Assembly: GCA_963575645.1 (NCBI GenBank) | Contig: OY754467.1 | Coordinates: 62,001-126,000 of the forward strand | Direction of reading: 5' to 3' | Length of the DNA: 64,000 nucleotides | Source: Xanthostigma xanthostigma | Taxonomy: Eukaryota > Arthropoda > Insecta > Raphidioptera > Raphidiidae | Shown here: piece after piece, positions 10,730 to 25,200 of the stretch | Position numbering within the stretch: the first letter of the stretch is position 1 | How the letters are laid out: each line of letters starts with the position of its first letter | Program-made: the position numbers and the translations under genes | The notes under the pieces: model-generated | Told to the model about the DNA's origin: nothing | Databases searched by the model: none | Seen by the model: only the letters and a program-made list of their open reading frames with translations

Positions 10730-13299
10730 GAGTAGGTATATGCATTTCTAACCGCAGTGCCATAATTAAACTGCCGGTATCCAATATAATATGTTGTTAC
10801 ATGAACGGCACCAATCATTAGCGATCTGTAAACGTCTCTATAATATATTGCAGTATAGGTACCTACTGGCATTAAACTTATACAATATGCTATTAAAAGC
10901 TGAACAATCCGATGTCAAGCTTCGAACATCCATCTGAAACCGTCTCCGCATAGTCTACATATAAAATAAATTACCCGACATTGTCCGGGAATGAAAATCG
11001 TGAAAACAGCGTGAACTTCGGTACTACTAGTTCCCAAATTTGCCGCGCTAAGACACACTAGCAGACGGCCGTAGGTTTTTTTTAAGACTACCAACGGCTA
11101 AGGCTATATTCAGGCGCTTGCCATCAAATTCATATTTTCAACATTTTTTTAATAACAAATTGATTAATCTGTTGCCATTTATCGCAGGACCTGAGAACTA
11201 GGGGTTTGCAGTGGTATATAAATATAAAAATAAGAACATTTTTCAGCAAGTAATTATTCACATGAGCAACATTCATTCGAAAAATACAAAAAGTGGATTA
11301 ATAAAATTGTCTCTCAACTTGGACACGGTTCTATATGAATATCAGTACACTGGTTTGATAGACATCAGACACAATATTATTATTGCGCAAATATAATTGT
11401 GCATGCATGTGATTCGAGCTGTATTTCGCTCATGCCAAGTGTCTATAATATGTAATATAGTGCCGTATGCTTGCAAACACATAATATTATCTGAGGTCAC
11501 AAAGCAAAATAGATCAAGTCGAATTTTTCACGTTTTGATTTCGAAATATATTTTGTGGAATTGTATGAAATAACCTAAATAAGTAGATAGTAATTTGTGT
11601 TGAGAATTGGGTATAATATGGAATATTAATCACCTTCTCTGCAACTAAAAGAGACTGCACTGCCTTCCTATACCATAGATACGAGAGTCACGACTAATTT
11701 ACCTAAGGCTACGCTAATTTGAAAAAATAAAAACGAAAAATATATTTTGCCGAAAACTTTCTGAATATCGTTTGATTTTAATAAAATAAGCAAGGGCCGA
11801 GTTAAAGTCGAACCGTCATATTGTGACTATAATCAAGACAAGTGACAAACGGGGAACACAAAACGCCCACCGGGCCCGGAATTGATACGACGACGTCCCG
11901 AACAGGCGCGTGTCGCAAACTTCCGGTCGCTTCACGTTTCAACGGAACAACAAAAAATGACGGCACAGATCCAGTCATATATTATGTCGTGTATAAATAA
12001 TGCATATACCTACGCAATTCGGTTATAAATTTTTGCAGAAATTACGACAGATATTAAATTTCCGTCGGTTCTCTTTTTTTTTATTCTTGCATAAAATATA
12101 GAAACTCGAATTCAAACACTTAATTGTTATAATGCATGTAAAATTTAGCAGCTTCAAGGTAAAAATAAATTAGAATTTCTCGCTTTTATAAACGTGAATT
12201 ATTTTATTGTAAAGTTTTATTAATGAGAAGAAAAAGAAGAAGGAATTTTACGGTTTCTAATTATTTTATTGCGTTCGTACAACTTCCATCAGCGTTAAAT
12301 CGTATACCGCTAATTTACGACACGCGGCATGCAATCCAGTTGGGTATTTTTTTATTTTCAAAATGAAGATAGATAGATAGATAGATTTATAGGTTTTAAA
12401 TTATACAGCAAGTTAAAAAACTCGTCAGAAAGTACATATAAACTAAGGCAAATTATTAGCCTCTAAAAATTCTCTAACAGAATAAAAGCATTCCCTAAGT
12501 AGGTATTTATAAATAATTTTTTTAAATAATTCTAATTTCTTGTTCCTTGTTTCCATAGTTAGTTTGAAGATACCCTTTTAAAGATAAATATTGATGGAGG
12601 TGAAAGAACGCTTAAAAACGAATTTTAGAAATATTGATTGACAATTTTTTAGGTTAAATTAATGGCCGAAAAAATCGATTTGAAAAATCTTCTCAGCTAC
12701 CGATTTTTAAAGCGTGGGGCTCTTTTTCAAAGACTAGTAAAAAGAAGTCCATCAAAGCACCTGTTATGACTTTGTATGTCTCTCGTTGAAAAAAGAAGAA
12801 AACTCAATTCGAATAACTATAAAAAGAATAAGCGCGAATGTATTTTTTACTGATATCACGCCATATAATGTTACGTAGGTACTTAGGTCTTGGATATATC
12901 GCAATGCTATGTTAATACAGCGGATTTATATGGCATGTTGTGTGCAATTCACTTTATTTTTATTTCCGGAGACGAAGGAAATGAATATTGCATGTTTTAA
13001 AGACCAAATCTTTCAACTGTTTTACCGTATTTAGACAAAGATAGCTCAGAAGAAGAAATAAAAATACGTGCAATAATTTACAATATATTGATTAGAAATT
13101 ACGCCAAAAAAATAAATGCTTTAAATAACGTGATATAAGTACCTACTTACTTTGTAAAAATAATAAATTAGTGCCTAAAATTATTAAGCAGCGACTGAAA
13201 CAATATAATTTAAGTGTTGCGGCGTCGTTTATTCGGTCGGAATTGCAATTAATTTGGCGAATAATAAATGAAGAAATTGGATTTATAGAGCGGCAAAAC
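10730..13299. other. Upstream region of wide awake; possible LINE tail
   Basis: No gene recognised. 12369-12386 is a GATA tetranucleotide run at the edge of AT-rich DNA extending to about 12560. The same GATA boundary marks LINE 3' ends at 41677 and 56655, so this may be a third, more decayed tail. Immediately before the wide awake start codon an open frame continues upstream to about 13171, with an AG (ATTAG) at its beginning that could be a splice acceptor. Confidence 0.35.
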
Positions 13300-16200
13300 A
13301 TGGTTAAGGTCCGTAAAACGCCGGCCAAATGCGATAACAAGAAAATGGACGCGCCGACGACAACGACAGTTGAACGTCGAAAGAGCAACAATGGCGCCGT
13401 GTCGAACAACGGCCTGCGCCGTTCGAGGTCGGTGCGACAGTCGCTCAAGCAGATCGGATCCAGATGGCTGCAGAGCCGTCACGCGACTTCGACAGCCGCC
13501 GCCGCCGCCGCCGCCGCTCCTTCCTCGTCGAATCCGAATCGATCTCTCAACGCCAGCAAGAGTCTGTCGACGTCGAACCTTTACTACGAGTCGAAAGAGA
13601 ATCGAATCGGTGTCGATTTCGAGAACGCAATTCGACATCGCAACAACGTCGATCGTTGCGATTTCCTGTCGGAAAGAAACAAGATTCTCTACGAGAAACA
13701 GACGAAAGTAGAAAATAAAAATCACCACCATCACCACCTGTTGAATTTTTTGTCGAAACACAAAAAGCACGACGCGAAATCGGACTTTGTCGAATCGATT
13801 CCGGAAAACGTTCCTCCGAAAGCTGCTCTCTTGTTGCAAATACCGATTTCGGCGAGCGACGAAGCGGACGTCGCGAAAAAAGCGCCGCAACGCGACGCCA
13901 CGTGCAGCGGTCGAACGACGGCCGCGGACGTCGAGTTTTCTCGCGCTTTCCGCCGATCCGCCGCGTCCACCGAGAATGGCAAGGCCAACTCGAACGGCGG
14001 ATTCATAAGAAATTCAATGAGACTGTCGGCCAAACGAAAAAGCACACTGATGTGGAGCTCGTCGACGTATTCGGTGTCCACGTCGAGTACGTATAGATTA
14101 TTTTTCAAGCATATTCGACGGGCGGGCGCGCGGATTGCCTGCAGACACTCGATTTGTCACAGAATTATATTATATAGTGAAAAATAATTTATTGACAATC
14201 GAATCGGCGATGTGATCCGCGCGCCCACCGGAATTATTATTGTTCGATTGCCCGAACTATTTCATTTATCGGATTTCACAAAATACAACCGGAAAAAGAT
14301 CTGAAGCAATACTGTTTCCGGTCTGATATCGGCCGAGATACGTCAGCGGAAGTAGATACCTACACAGACAATTGTACATCGCCGTACGGACGTTTGAATC
14401 TTTAGTATAATAAAACCTTGACCAGAAGTCGGAACTTGCATAATACAATGTTATACCAGGGAGTAAAAAGTTTTAAATAAAATACACAATTTTAACACAC
14501 AATATACATTTTTTGTGTAAATTAATCAAGTATGATTTTTTTTTGAAAATCCATATTTCTATGTTTAAAAATATAGATTGGTTTCATTGTCGATTTAATC
14601 TAATCAGCTATAAAATCTGAGACAAAAATTTGGATTACATTTCAGCATTGATTAAAGTATTATAGTAGTTATATGATACTTTATCAATGTATTATTTTTT
14701 GTGTAAAATAATTCAACAACAATAAATATCAAAAACTTTCAATTTTGAATGTTCAGGGATCCAACCATCGCCCTGAACTGTGATGACCAGCGCAACGAAA
14801 GATTTGTCATCCCCAAATAGATTTTTCAACCAATTAAACGACTTATAGATACTTATAAACGAAATCTTATAGACTGCTTAAAATTTGTATTGATATACAA
14901 CAGCTGCCACAAAACTGAAAACCTTATCTTTTTTTATTAAAACGACAATCTTTTTAAAAATATGTATTAACATATTTCGTTTAAAATACTATTTTATTCA
15001 TATTTTAGAATTTATTTATATGTTTTATCCATGTTAATGCGTGACTAAGAACATTCCGTTAAATATCTCAGCTGCAGAATCTAATCAGATCGAAATTTTT
15101 AAATGGCGATTAAAACCTACTATAAACCGTACGTCGTTGTTCCGCATTTTTAAGATATCGAAGATGAACCGTGCACTGCATGATATTATATCAATCTGAA
15201 AAAAGGTTTTAAGCGAAAATCTGCTAAAATCTCGAAAAATAGTTTTGGAACTGAACCCAATAGGCACTTCGCCATCTGCCATACCGCATAATATGGCGCG
15301 GGATGTAAAACAAGATCGGGAGCTAGCAAAGCTGCGTTTCTATAGAATAACGTCGGCATGGTGTATGAGATAATATTTACTTATAACAATTTGCTTGCCC
15401 GTTGATTCTGAAAGTTACAAGCTGTGCGTATATTACAAAACGAATTTTAAATAACTATTTAGACAACGTGTCTGCCGCGATGTGTTGTTATACGAGCTTG
15501 GATAACTTTGCTCGAAGATATAAACGTAGCACTGTGATTAAAAACGGGGCAGTGCCGTGGCGTAGAATATTTCAAAATCGTTCAGAATAAATTATTGTTT
15601 TCTTGTATATTGTGCATTTAATATAGACAACGCCCTTTTGTTTTAATAAGAAAACATGTTTCTACTAAATTTGAAGAAGACATTTTGTTCAGCTACTCTC
15701 CTTATTTTTTGTAACTTAGCCCCGATCGATCAGCGGGTTTGCCATGGCTAGTAACATAATATTTAAGCCACTTCATTGGCTGCTCTAAAATATTTATTGC
15801 TACTTTCTTAATGTGTTTTTAATCGCTTCCATTAAAAAATATTGATTGCAATAATAATTTATATGACCGGTCTCGCTTGGGACGCTCTTGAACAAATAAA
15901 TCAGTTGACTGTCTGAACTCTTTAAGAGCACTGCCCGGTACAATTTTTTAACATCTCATCTATTTTATAAAGTTACTATTTTGCAATTTTTTACCTCGTT
16001 ACCAAAAAGTATGAACGGTCGACAAAACTCGGACTTGTGAAATAACAAAAAGAAAAGAGTAGTGCTTGTCGACCTTGAATTCACGACGAATCGATTTTGA
16101 AAAAATAAAACACTCTACTAGAGCTTGTATCAGCAACGAGTTTTTAATCACTTTCGGCAGCTTTTTATTCGCATTTTCAAGTTCCAAACTTTCAACGAAC

Positions 16201-19200
16201 TTTGTTTATAAATCTCGTAAGATGCCGCCAGTCGAAAGCTCGCTGTAAATTCAGTTGACATATTATAAAATGTACTTCGCGCGAACGAGAAATTGATTGG
16301 CATTTGTTAATGTACTGTACTCTTAATAATCGCGTTGTTTCCTTACTCAAAAGTCTTTGAACCCTCCATTTGACGCGTGCTTCGTCTATTCTTTTGAGCA
16401 ACACTACCGAAAAAGACGCCCCTTGGATATGATTTTTGCAAAGCGCGCGCCCACCGAAGGGTTAAAAGAACTCTTTTCGCGCCGTCACTGTTGAAAGCAA
16501 AATTGATTTCGCATCATTATATTATCAATTCACCTTTTAAACTTTGCTTTGTTCAAACTGTACGCAGTTGAGCAACACTTAATCAACGAATAAAATACTG
16601 CCTTGGCTAACGACTGAAGAAGAAAAATATGTTGTCTGTTTGTTTTTTTATTACTTTAAATCGGACTTCTTTTGTTGACTTTATTTCAACTTTTTTTTTC
16701 AGTGTATTATTTCAACGACGTTTTTCGACTTTAATTTAATTTTAATTGTTTCTTTTGTTTTTGTTCGGTTCTGTTTTGTTTTTGTTCCGTTTTAATTTTA
16801 TTTTTATTTCATTTTCAAAACCAGAACTTCAGACAATCGACGCGATCGAAGCGGGCAGCGGCGTGGAAACGACGTCGAACAGCGGCGTCGTTGCGGCAAC
16901 TTTTGACGCCCAGGCGCCTGCAGCGCTGCCGCCGACCGGCACCGGCGCTAAACACAGCAAGAAACAGGCTAAACTGCTACAGCAGCGTCTCGAACGGTTG
17001 GCCAGGGTTAACATTCACCTTCAGGGTAAGGAAGTTGCGAAATCTGGGAACGACGCGCGCCAGAGGAAAGCTAACCCCAAAACAAGATCGCATCGCAGCA
17101 ACTGCTTTGACTTTAAGAAGCCATGCGAGTTTTTAACCAATATAGTCAGCGGCGCAGTAATACAGCGCTGAGACCACCCTTTTTCTTTTAAGCACACTGA
17201 TACCATTTTTTCGTCTTTATGTTAATCATTTTACTAAACTCGTTATTATTTTACTAGCAGATTTAATTAGATAATTTTAATTTAAAGCGAATTATCGTTT
17301 TGTTTCAGCACTGTTCGCGGCCATCGAACACGGCCATCTTGAAAAGGCGAGAACTATTTTAGAGTCAACCGATGTCGACGTTAACAGGTACGTACTGCGA
17401 TTTTTCTTCTTATGCTCCACCCCGTAGTTAGCTATTTTATTTTGTTCTTTTGACATTTACGACTCTCATAGAAAATTCATGATTTCGTTTTTTCGATTCC
17501 CCGGCGACCAATTCATTCTATTTCGGATTATTTGTCTTTGAACTCTCAGAGGCATTAAACAAAATCCATCAGTTGCTTATTTACTTTATACACGTACCTA
17601 TATTATATCTATAATACTCTTTTTATTTTTGTTTCTGTGCCGTTTTTCCTGAAACGTCTTGAGCCAATAAAAATAAAAAAATAAATATTTTTCAACTCAA
17701 CGCAAAAGCATTGTCTCTTGCTGTTTATTTTTTTTTTGTGAATATAAGATTTAGTTCAATGAATATTTTTTTTACTACAAATATATTTTTGTTGATTTTT
17801 TTTATTCACTTTTCTTGCTAAATATCCCAGATTTTTTTCAAGTTCCTTGCTTATAAATGTCTCGTCTGCCAAACAGTGATTCGGTAGACAGTGACACGTT
17901 GTTGTGCTTGTACTATTATAAAAATCTATTTCCTCGCAGCGTCAACAGCGACGGCCTGTCGCCGCTGGACGTCGCGGTCCTCAGCAACAATCGTCCGCTC
18001 GCGAAGATGTTGGTGGGTTTTGGAGCGCGCGAAGGCAATCAATGTAAGTGCTGCCGTGCTTCTTTTTTATTTATTTTTTACACGGGTTTTTTTACAGATT
18101 ATGCTTTCAGAGCAATTTAGAAGACGCCATTGTCTTTCTCGTGAAATATTTAAGTAAAGGTGAACGAAACACGAAACCTTGTTAAAACTTTATCCAATTT
18201 ACAACGACGCATCGCGGTCGGTTGGCCTGAATTCGACAAAATAATATAACAAAAGACCAGACAAAGAAAATCTCAACTTGTTAAGTAAAAGTAAGTTTAG
18301 ATAAAAAGAAAATCGTTTCCTTCCTTTAAGATGCAGTAAAAGTATGTTTTCTGGGTTAACTGTACTCGTTGTGAACGAACATCATTTGTTTCTGCGTAAA
18401 CATCCGACGCGCATAAGCACTACATTTTGTTTTATTTACAACGCCGGACAATGAAAAGTGAATCTCTGCACATATTGTGTGGGAATTGAGTTAATGATAT
18501 GAATTTAGAATACTATAAAGTAGCTAGAACAGTGTTTCACAATCGGCGGTTCGTTTCGGCTGTTTACAATGAATTATCTTCATCGTTGATTGCTTCTCTG
18601 TCTTAGGCGGTTCAATCGAAACGTCTTTATTGAAATAAAATTCAAATCAATGAATTCAATCGTGCATCGATCTTTTCCCAAGCCCCGGTAAACTCTTAAA
18701 ATATCGAAGAAAATTTTAGAAACCACAGTAAAAAATGAAACGTATTTACACTCATTCAAAAAAATGTAAATGCAGAAATAATTTTACTCGCTGTGGAATA
18801 ATTTGCATTGTTTCGTCGATTAATTTAACTGGGAATACTTTTACCGAAAATGAAGGCAAAACTGCTCCCGCCGCAGTTTTGACTTCCGTTTCACTGCAAT
18901 ATTGCGTAATGCAAGAGGGGCAGTTTTTTCTTGTTTCTATTTATTTAATTTAGTTTTATTTATCGTATTCACAGGCAGTCGAGAGATTCAATTGTTGTAA
19001 ATCATTCTCTATTAGAGCTTATTATTATTATTATTATTGTGCATCGGCTTCACCGTCTGCGCGCGTCACGTCGTTACTTCTGTGCCAGTGGCGTGCGGAT
19101 TCGGTTCGTCCCGTCGCTATTATTTTAATATATAGAGCAAGTCTGAGCGCTCCTCGCTTCGAACGGCGCGGCGCGCCACTGAATGTCGGTGTGCGGCATA

Positions 19201-22200
19201 ATTTAAATTTCAATTGAAAAATTGTCTTGCAGACGCGATTACTACGTTGCAATTAAGTTAAGTGCTTCATTGTAAAAACGTTAACAATCAGTGTAGAGTT
19301 GTTCTCTACTCTACACTCCCGACACTCGGTGCACCGTTCCCAAGAATTTAGAGGAGCTGCTCGAACGTCACTCCTTAATTTGATTTCATTGAAGGCACTT
19401 GCTTGTATATATTGTGTCCGTCGCGTCTTTTGTTCTGCACTCGAAACCGTCCAACGTCCGAATATACCCACGACTTCACCTTCCGACGATCGAAATATCA
19501 ATATATTATGTCCCTCCAGAAGGCCCCCGTTGACCCAGAAAGTTTTGCACACTTCTAGTATTTAGGACACAGCACAGAGCCCTGTTTCAAAGTTCTTCAG
19601 TACGTAGTTCAACATTTTATCTTAGAGCCTTCGAAGATTTCAAACCCATTTCCAAATGTTGAACTCCTATATTGCACCTGGCGAACGCGTATTATTTTTT
19701 TAATGAGAATTTTTGAATCGATAAAAAATATCAACGGAAAACATTAGATAAAGACAGATTACTTTGGGGACAGGAAAAGTTTCAGCTGTGCAAATCTCCT
19801 ATATTATTAAACGAGCTAATCTTGTATCTACCTAAAGTATGTACCTAGGTATAACCTATGTCCCTAAATATTTTCTCGAAAACGGCCCTAACGATTTGGA
19901 TGAAATTTACTGAAAAGGGATTTTGGGGGGCAAAAAATCGTTTTAGCTAAGTCTCATCTCTCGAAAAAATCGTTTTCTTACAAATTTTATTATTATAAAA
20001 ATCAATTTTTTGACGTATGAAAATACTTAAATATTGTAAGTAGGTTTTGGAATTTTATACAAACAATGAAACAATTGTTTTCAAAATATTATGACAGCTG
20101 TTAATCTTTAATTAGGTTAAAAATTTATTTATTAAAATTACTCACCTATAATAATAATTGTTTTTAACAAGTCCGATAAAGGCTTACCACAGCATATCAG
20201 TATTTTATTTAATTTTCCGAGCAAACCTCGGTCACCCAGGTACTATTATAATATTATATACGTGTTTTAGTAGCAAACTTAGTTCTATAATAATTAACTG
20301 AAAAACGTGCATAAGCCGGTTCAATAGAGACAAACAGAAATCAAGTAGTCAGTCTGTTAGTTTAAAGTTTTGTTCGTCAGAGCTTCTTCCTTCCTGTTGC
20401 GAGTCTTTCCGAGACTCAATTAGTAATTAGCCTCCGTTTGCACTCCATTTTCTAACAATTACCGAGCGCTCTGAACTCTGATTACATCAAATAGGTACAA
20501 TTCACAATAGCTAATATATAGCTAATAGGAGAATAAATGCCCTCCAACTAATTACTGTTTCATCAAAGGCGACTTTTAATATATTTGTTTTTATATTCTT
20601 TCGCGTCTTTTTTCTCTTCGTAAAACATTTTTTTTTTATATATAATTTTTATTTATTTCAAAGTGCCTCGCTATTTTCGTTTAATAATTATTACTAATTA
20701 ATTAACTTCGCAGTAAAGTTCAGACCTCACGGCGTTGTTAAAACAGACAATCCTAACCTAAGACCGAATGTCGTAGGTTCTAAATGAACAATTCATAAAA
20801 ATAAAGAACTCCGAGACCTCCAAGTATACCGCCATATTTTAATATTCAACGTTTGCCATTCTTTATAATATTAATGTTTTTAACTAAAAATGCATGTATA
20901 GATATTCATTTTTATGTTTAATGGCGAATAATACACAGCAAATCAGTGCAAAATAGCCCCGTACCGTTTGCGAATTGTTAATGTGTTGACATCATTTGCC
21001 ATTTAATTCCCGCATGATTTGTATATTTGCATAGACAGTTCATCTGATTTATTCTGTTCAGATCACGACATTATTGTTGAGTTGGGTAACGAGTAACGGC
21101 ATTTCGTTTGTTTGTGTTTTCTCGATTATTGAAGTTCAGTAACAAATTAATAATACAACTTGTCTATTTTATTTTTTTATTTTTTTGATAGTTTCAAACA
21201 TGGAATCTCTCAACAAGCATCTGACCGGGTTGCTGAACGAGGCAGAGCTCCGACTTCAAGAGCTAAGCTTGGGCAGCTGTTCGAACGAGACGCCGTCCGC
21301 TCCGAGGGCGTCTTTTTCCAGCATAATGAGCAGCGCGTATCCGTCGTCCGCCATGACAGGTAATTTCATGGCGATTTAAAATCGTATCGAGCGATTTCTT
21401 TAAAAATAATTCTCTTTTGAAATCAGGCTGCGCCGGGGGCGGCGACAACGACAAGCAGATAGCGGTTTGGGGTCGAAGGGCGAGATCGCTGCAACGACTC
21501 GCGTTAGGGCTGAACCAATCGCGGCCCCCGGATCCGCCGCAGAGCATCAACCTGGACATAACGGGAACGGCGTCCGTTGCAGTAACGCTCAGGGAACCCG
21601 CGTCCCAGGAGTCGCCCATTGTCACCAAATACAAAGGTATTGCGCCTGATGTCCGAGTGCCGTCGATTGTTTTTTATCGATTTCGAACACTTACGGAAAT
21701 TCCACATCTTTCAGTGCAATGGTCGACGAGAGCCGACTTTGGCTGCCTGTGCGGCGAACGGGACATCTTGGATCTTCACCGCACCGCGTGTCTTATAACC
21801 GATTTGAATCCCGGCTTGAAATATTATTTTCGAGCGTCGTGCGGCAATCTCAAGGGTTTCGGAAGTTATCGACTGTCGACGCCGACTTCTGTGATTCCGT
21901 CGAGTGAGTATGCAATTATAAATAAATAAAGCGTTTGACTTTGAACGAAAATTCAAACGATCGTTTTAGGTTGGCGCGACGTTGAAAATAAGGATTCGAG
22001 ATTTTCCGGTCAACTGAAACTGTTGGACGAATTGTTCGCAAAAGTTCGACAAGCGCGACCGTGCGACGCGACGGAACTGCCTTCGTTGGCTCCCGCGACC
22101 GGCAACGCTCGACGAAATCAAAAGAAGAAAACCACCATCAAACAGCTCTTCACGGCCGCCAGTAAATTCCAAAAGCACCTGAGACGGTAATCTTTTTCAA

Positions 22201-25200
22201 TTACAATCTATTCATCATAAATTATTTTACGTCTGTTTTTACCCACGACGTAACGGAGCATGTATATGCGTTCAGGGTGAGAGATTGTTTGTTTGTTTGT
22301 TAGTTTGTTTATTTGTGCACTCGAATGTCGCCATTTATCTGGAAAACGGTTTGATCAATTCAGATGCGGTTTTCTGTAAAGGGTTTATAATTCATCTGAG
22401 ATGGTTCTTAGATAGATATTACGATGGTAACGCCCCAGGGGGCGCTGCACTGCACAAAAAATTAATCGTAAAAATGAATTGTACAGCAACGTATGCTGGG
22501 TTGCCTACACAACGGGCATTTAATCGGCTTTCTCTGTAACAGTGTCAGACCATCTAAACTCACTTATACAAAATCTCTAAAAAGTTCAAAATAAAACAAA
22601 ATTAAACATTTTGCAAAAACCCACGACGAATGTAAATGTTATAATAGAAAAAGAATTAAATAAAATTCTAAAATCCCCCGACTTAACGCAGGTAAGTAAC
22701 CAAAGAAACTCCGTCGGGGGGCTGCCATTCGCTGCCCTGATTTAAGAATAGAAGAATATAAATTGCAATATTTTAGTTCATTTCAGGGCAGCCAAATGAC
22801 AGCCCCGCGACGGATTTTCTTCGGTTACTTACCTGCGTTAAGTCGGGGGATTTTAGAATTTTATTTAATTCTTTTTCTATTATAACATTTACATTCGTCG
22901 TGGGTTTTTTTCAAAATTTTTAATTTTGTTTTTTATAACGACTTTTCTTCGCAGAGGCGTATTCTTGGCGTGCATTCTCTATCACGAGGACAAAGTGCTG
23001 GTGACGAACGAAGACTTCCTGCCGGTCGTCGAGGTCGACGAAACCTATCCGAGCTGCATCAACACCGACTTCCATTGGCTGATGAAGATCGCGTGCACCT
23101 GGGACGACGTCAAGTCGCTCCGCACCGACATGGAGAAGAACAGCACGTCGGCCGTGCATTTCCGCACCAAGCTGCTGGCGGCCGCGTCGCAGATGCAGTC
23201 GGCGCTCTGCATTCAAGATCTCGGCCAGGTGTTTTACAGGCCGCTGAAAGACTCGTCGGGGACCGTCGTCATCGCGACCGTCAACTACGTAAAGACGCCA
23301 AAGTCCGTGTCGATACTCAACTCGAGGTGGCTTCCGTTGAACAAAGTGCACAAAAAGTTGAACGTTCTGTCCGAAGAGCACAGCGTCGGCGAAATTTTAA
23401 TGGGCTCCATTCAAGAACAGATCGCTTACCACCAACTGTCGGCGGTCAGACTCGGCAAAGGTCTGTATCTGGGCTATTTGAAGATGCAGAGCTCCGTCGA
23501 GCTGATCCAGGTCGTCGTTCCGGCCAAAACTCCCAACGTGTTGCCGCACTGCAAAGTCAGAGACAATCCTCACGTGTCGGCGTAAGTGTTTCGCTCAATA
23601 TTTATTCTTGTTTCGTTATTTTCGCAGACGTCATAACATTATTGCGTTTTGAATTTGTTGTGTTTTCTCAGCGAAGAATGGCAATACTTGAAAACGTACA
23701 GCCAACTTCGGTTCGACTCGTCGACGTCGAGCATCGAACTGTCGTGCAGCGAACAGCAGCGCGCTTTCATCGACCAAATACGCGCCGCCCTGAAGCGCCT
23801 CTTTCAGTACATGGACCTCGGTCCCGAAGACGTCCTGACCCATCGGATATACGATCTCGAAGTGATCGAACTCGCGTCCGACGTGAGTTTCGTGGTCGTT
23901 TGTCCGTCGGCCGAAATGTCCTGCTGCGTTCCCGGCCAACGCGAAATCCTACTCCAGCGCGGCGACCTGTTGAGTCTTCCCGTTCAGGCGTTCGAAATGA
24001 TACATCTGAACACGTATCAGTCGAACATAATCCAGCGGTACGCGCGGATCAGCTGCGTCTTGGAATTGGACACGATCGTCGCGAATCACGTGCTGCGAGA
24101 GGCGTTTTCTAGCAGCGAACTGTCGGCGGCAAAAGAGCAGCTGGCCAAATTGAGCGAGCTTCAGGCCGCCCTGAACTCGGTCTGGAAGAGCGTCAGATGG
24201 CTGATGGACGTCATTGCGTTCGCGAGAGACCGGAGCGGCGAACAGGGAATCGTGATGAAGCAGCTTCTCGACTTGACCGACGCCGGCGGCCTGCAGACGA
24301 CGAACGGCCTGAAGCGAACGCTTCTGCAGATTCCGCCGCGCGACTCCAAGATAGTGAAGAGTTCGCCGAGTCGCGGTTCGTGGCCGGGGCCGGGCGTCTC
24401 GAACGGCGGCGGCGGCATGAACGGAACGCTGTCCGGCGAGTTCAGCAAAAGCGAGCAGCATTTGAGCATAGTTCCGCACGACAGCAGCAGTCTGAATCTG
24501 AGCTCGCACTATCTGAGCGCGACGAGCGACAACGAGTCGACGCGAAAGAGTTCCCTCGAGAGTTACAGGTCGAAGGAGAGCGTTCGTTACATTCTGTCGG
24601 ACGAGATCGGCGGCGGTCGCCTGCCGCCGTCGCGGAGCGAAAACACGCTGATTCTGTCGCACAGGCCGCTGCAGGAGAAACAGCGCAGCCGCTCGTCGAT
24701 AGTCGTGACGAGCGTGTCGGCGACGACGAGTCCGATTCTGAACGCCAGGCCGACGTACAGCGGCAGCCTTTTGAGCGTCGACACGGTCAACACGACGGAA
24801 TCGGTCCACAGTCTGAGTTCGGACAGCGACGGCACGAGCTGTCCGATTCCGATCGGCAGCAGTACTCCGTCGAAATTTAAAAAGGGCTCGTCGAAGAGCG
24901 TCGGTTCGAAAGGTTCGCGCAAATCGAACTTCGTCGAGCCGAAAATCAAAATCGACTGCACGGCACTGCACGCCGACATGGACTTCTTGTCGTCGAACTA
25001 TACGAATTTGGAATGTACGACGTCGAAAAGTCTGACAAACATCAGGTCGGACTTGAACGAGGCCAGGGCGAATTTTTTAAAACCGACCTATCCGAAGGCG
25101 AGTCCGATGCAGGACGCGGCAAAGCGCGCCGACATAATGTCGAGCCGAGACGGCCACCTGTTCAAGGCTCCGTACTCGACGGTTCCGAAGGCCGACGCGT

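Noticed and set aside
13249..13890. 213-codon frame opposite the first wide awake exon
   Set aside because: It is the antisense shadow of a GC-rich coding exon. It has no recognisable domain and is explained by third-position G/C in the real frame.
19086..19181. 96-bp sequence with CAGTGGCG ends
   Set aside because: The inverted ends are imperfect and the flanks show no 8-bp duplication; mentioned only in the intron entry.
22970..24112. 380-codon frame across wide awake exons 9 and 10
   Set aside because: It reads through an intron in another frame. It is Arg-rich as expected from a shifted GC-rich exon, while the true frame has conserved ANKFN1 sequence.
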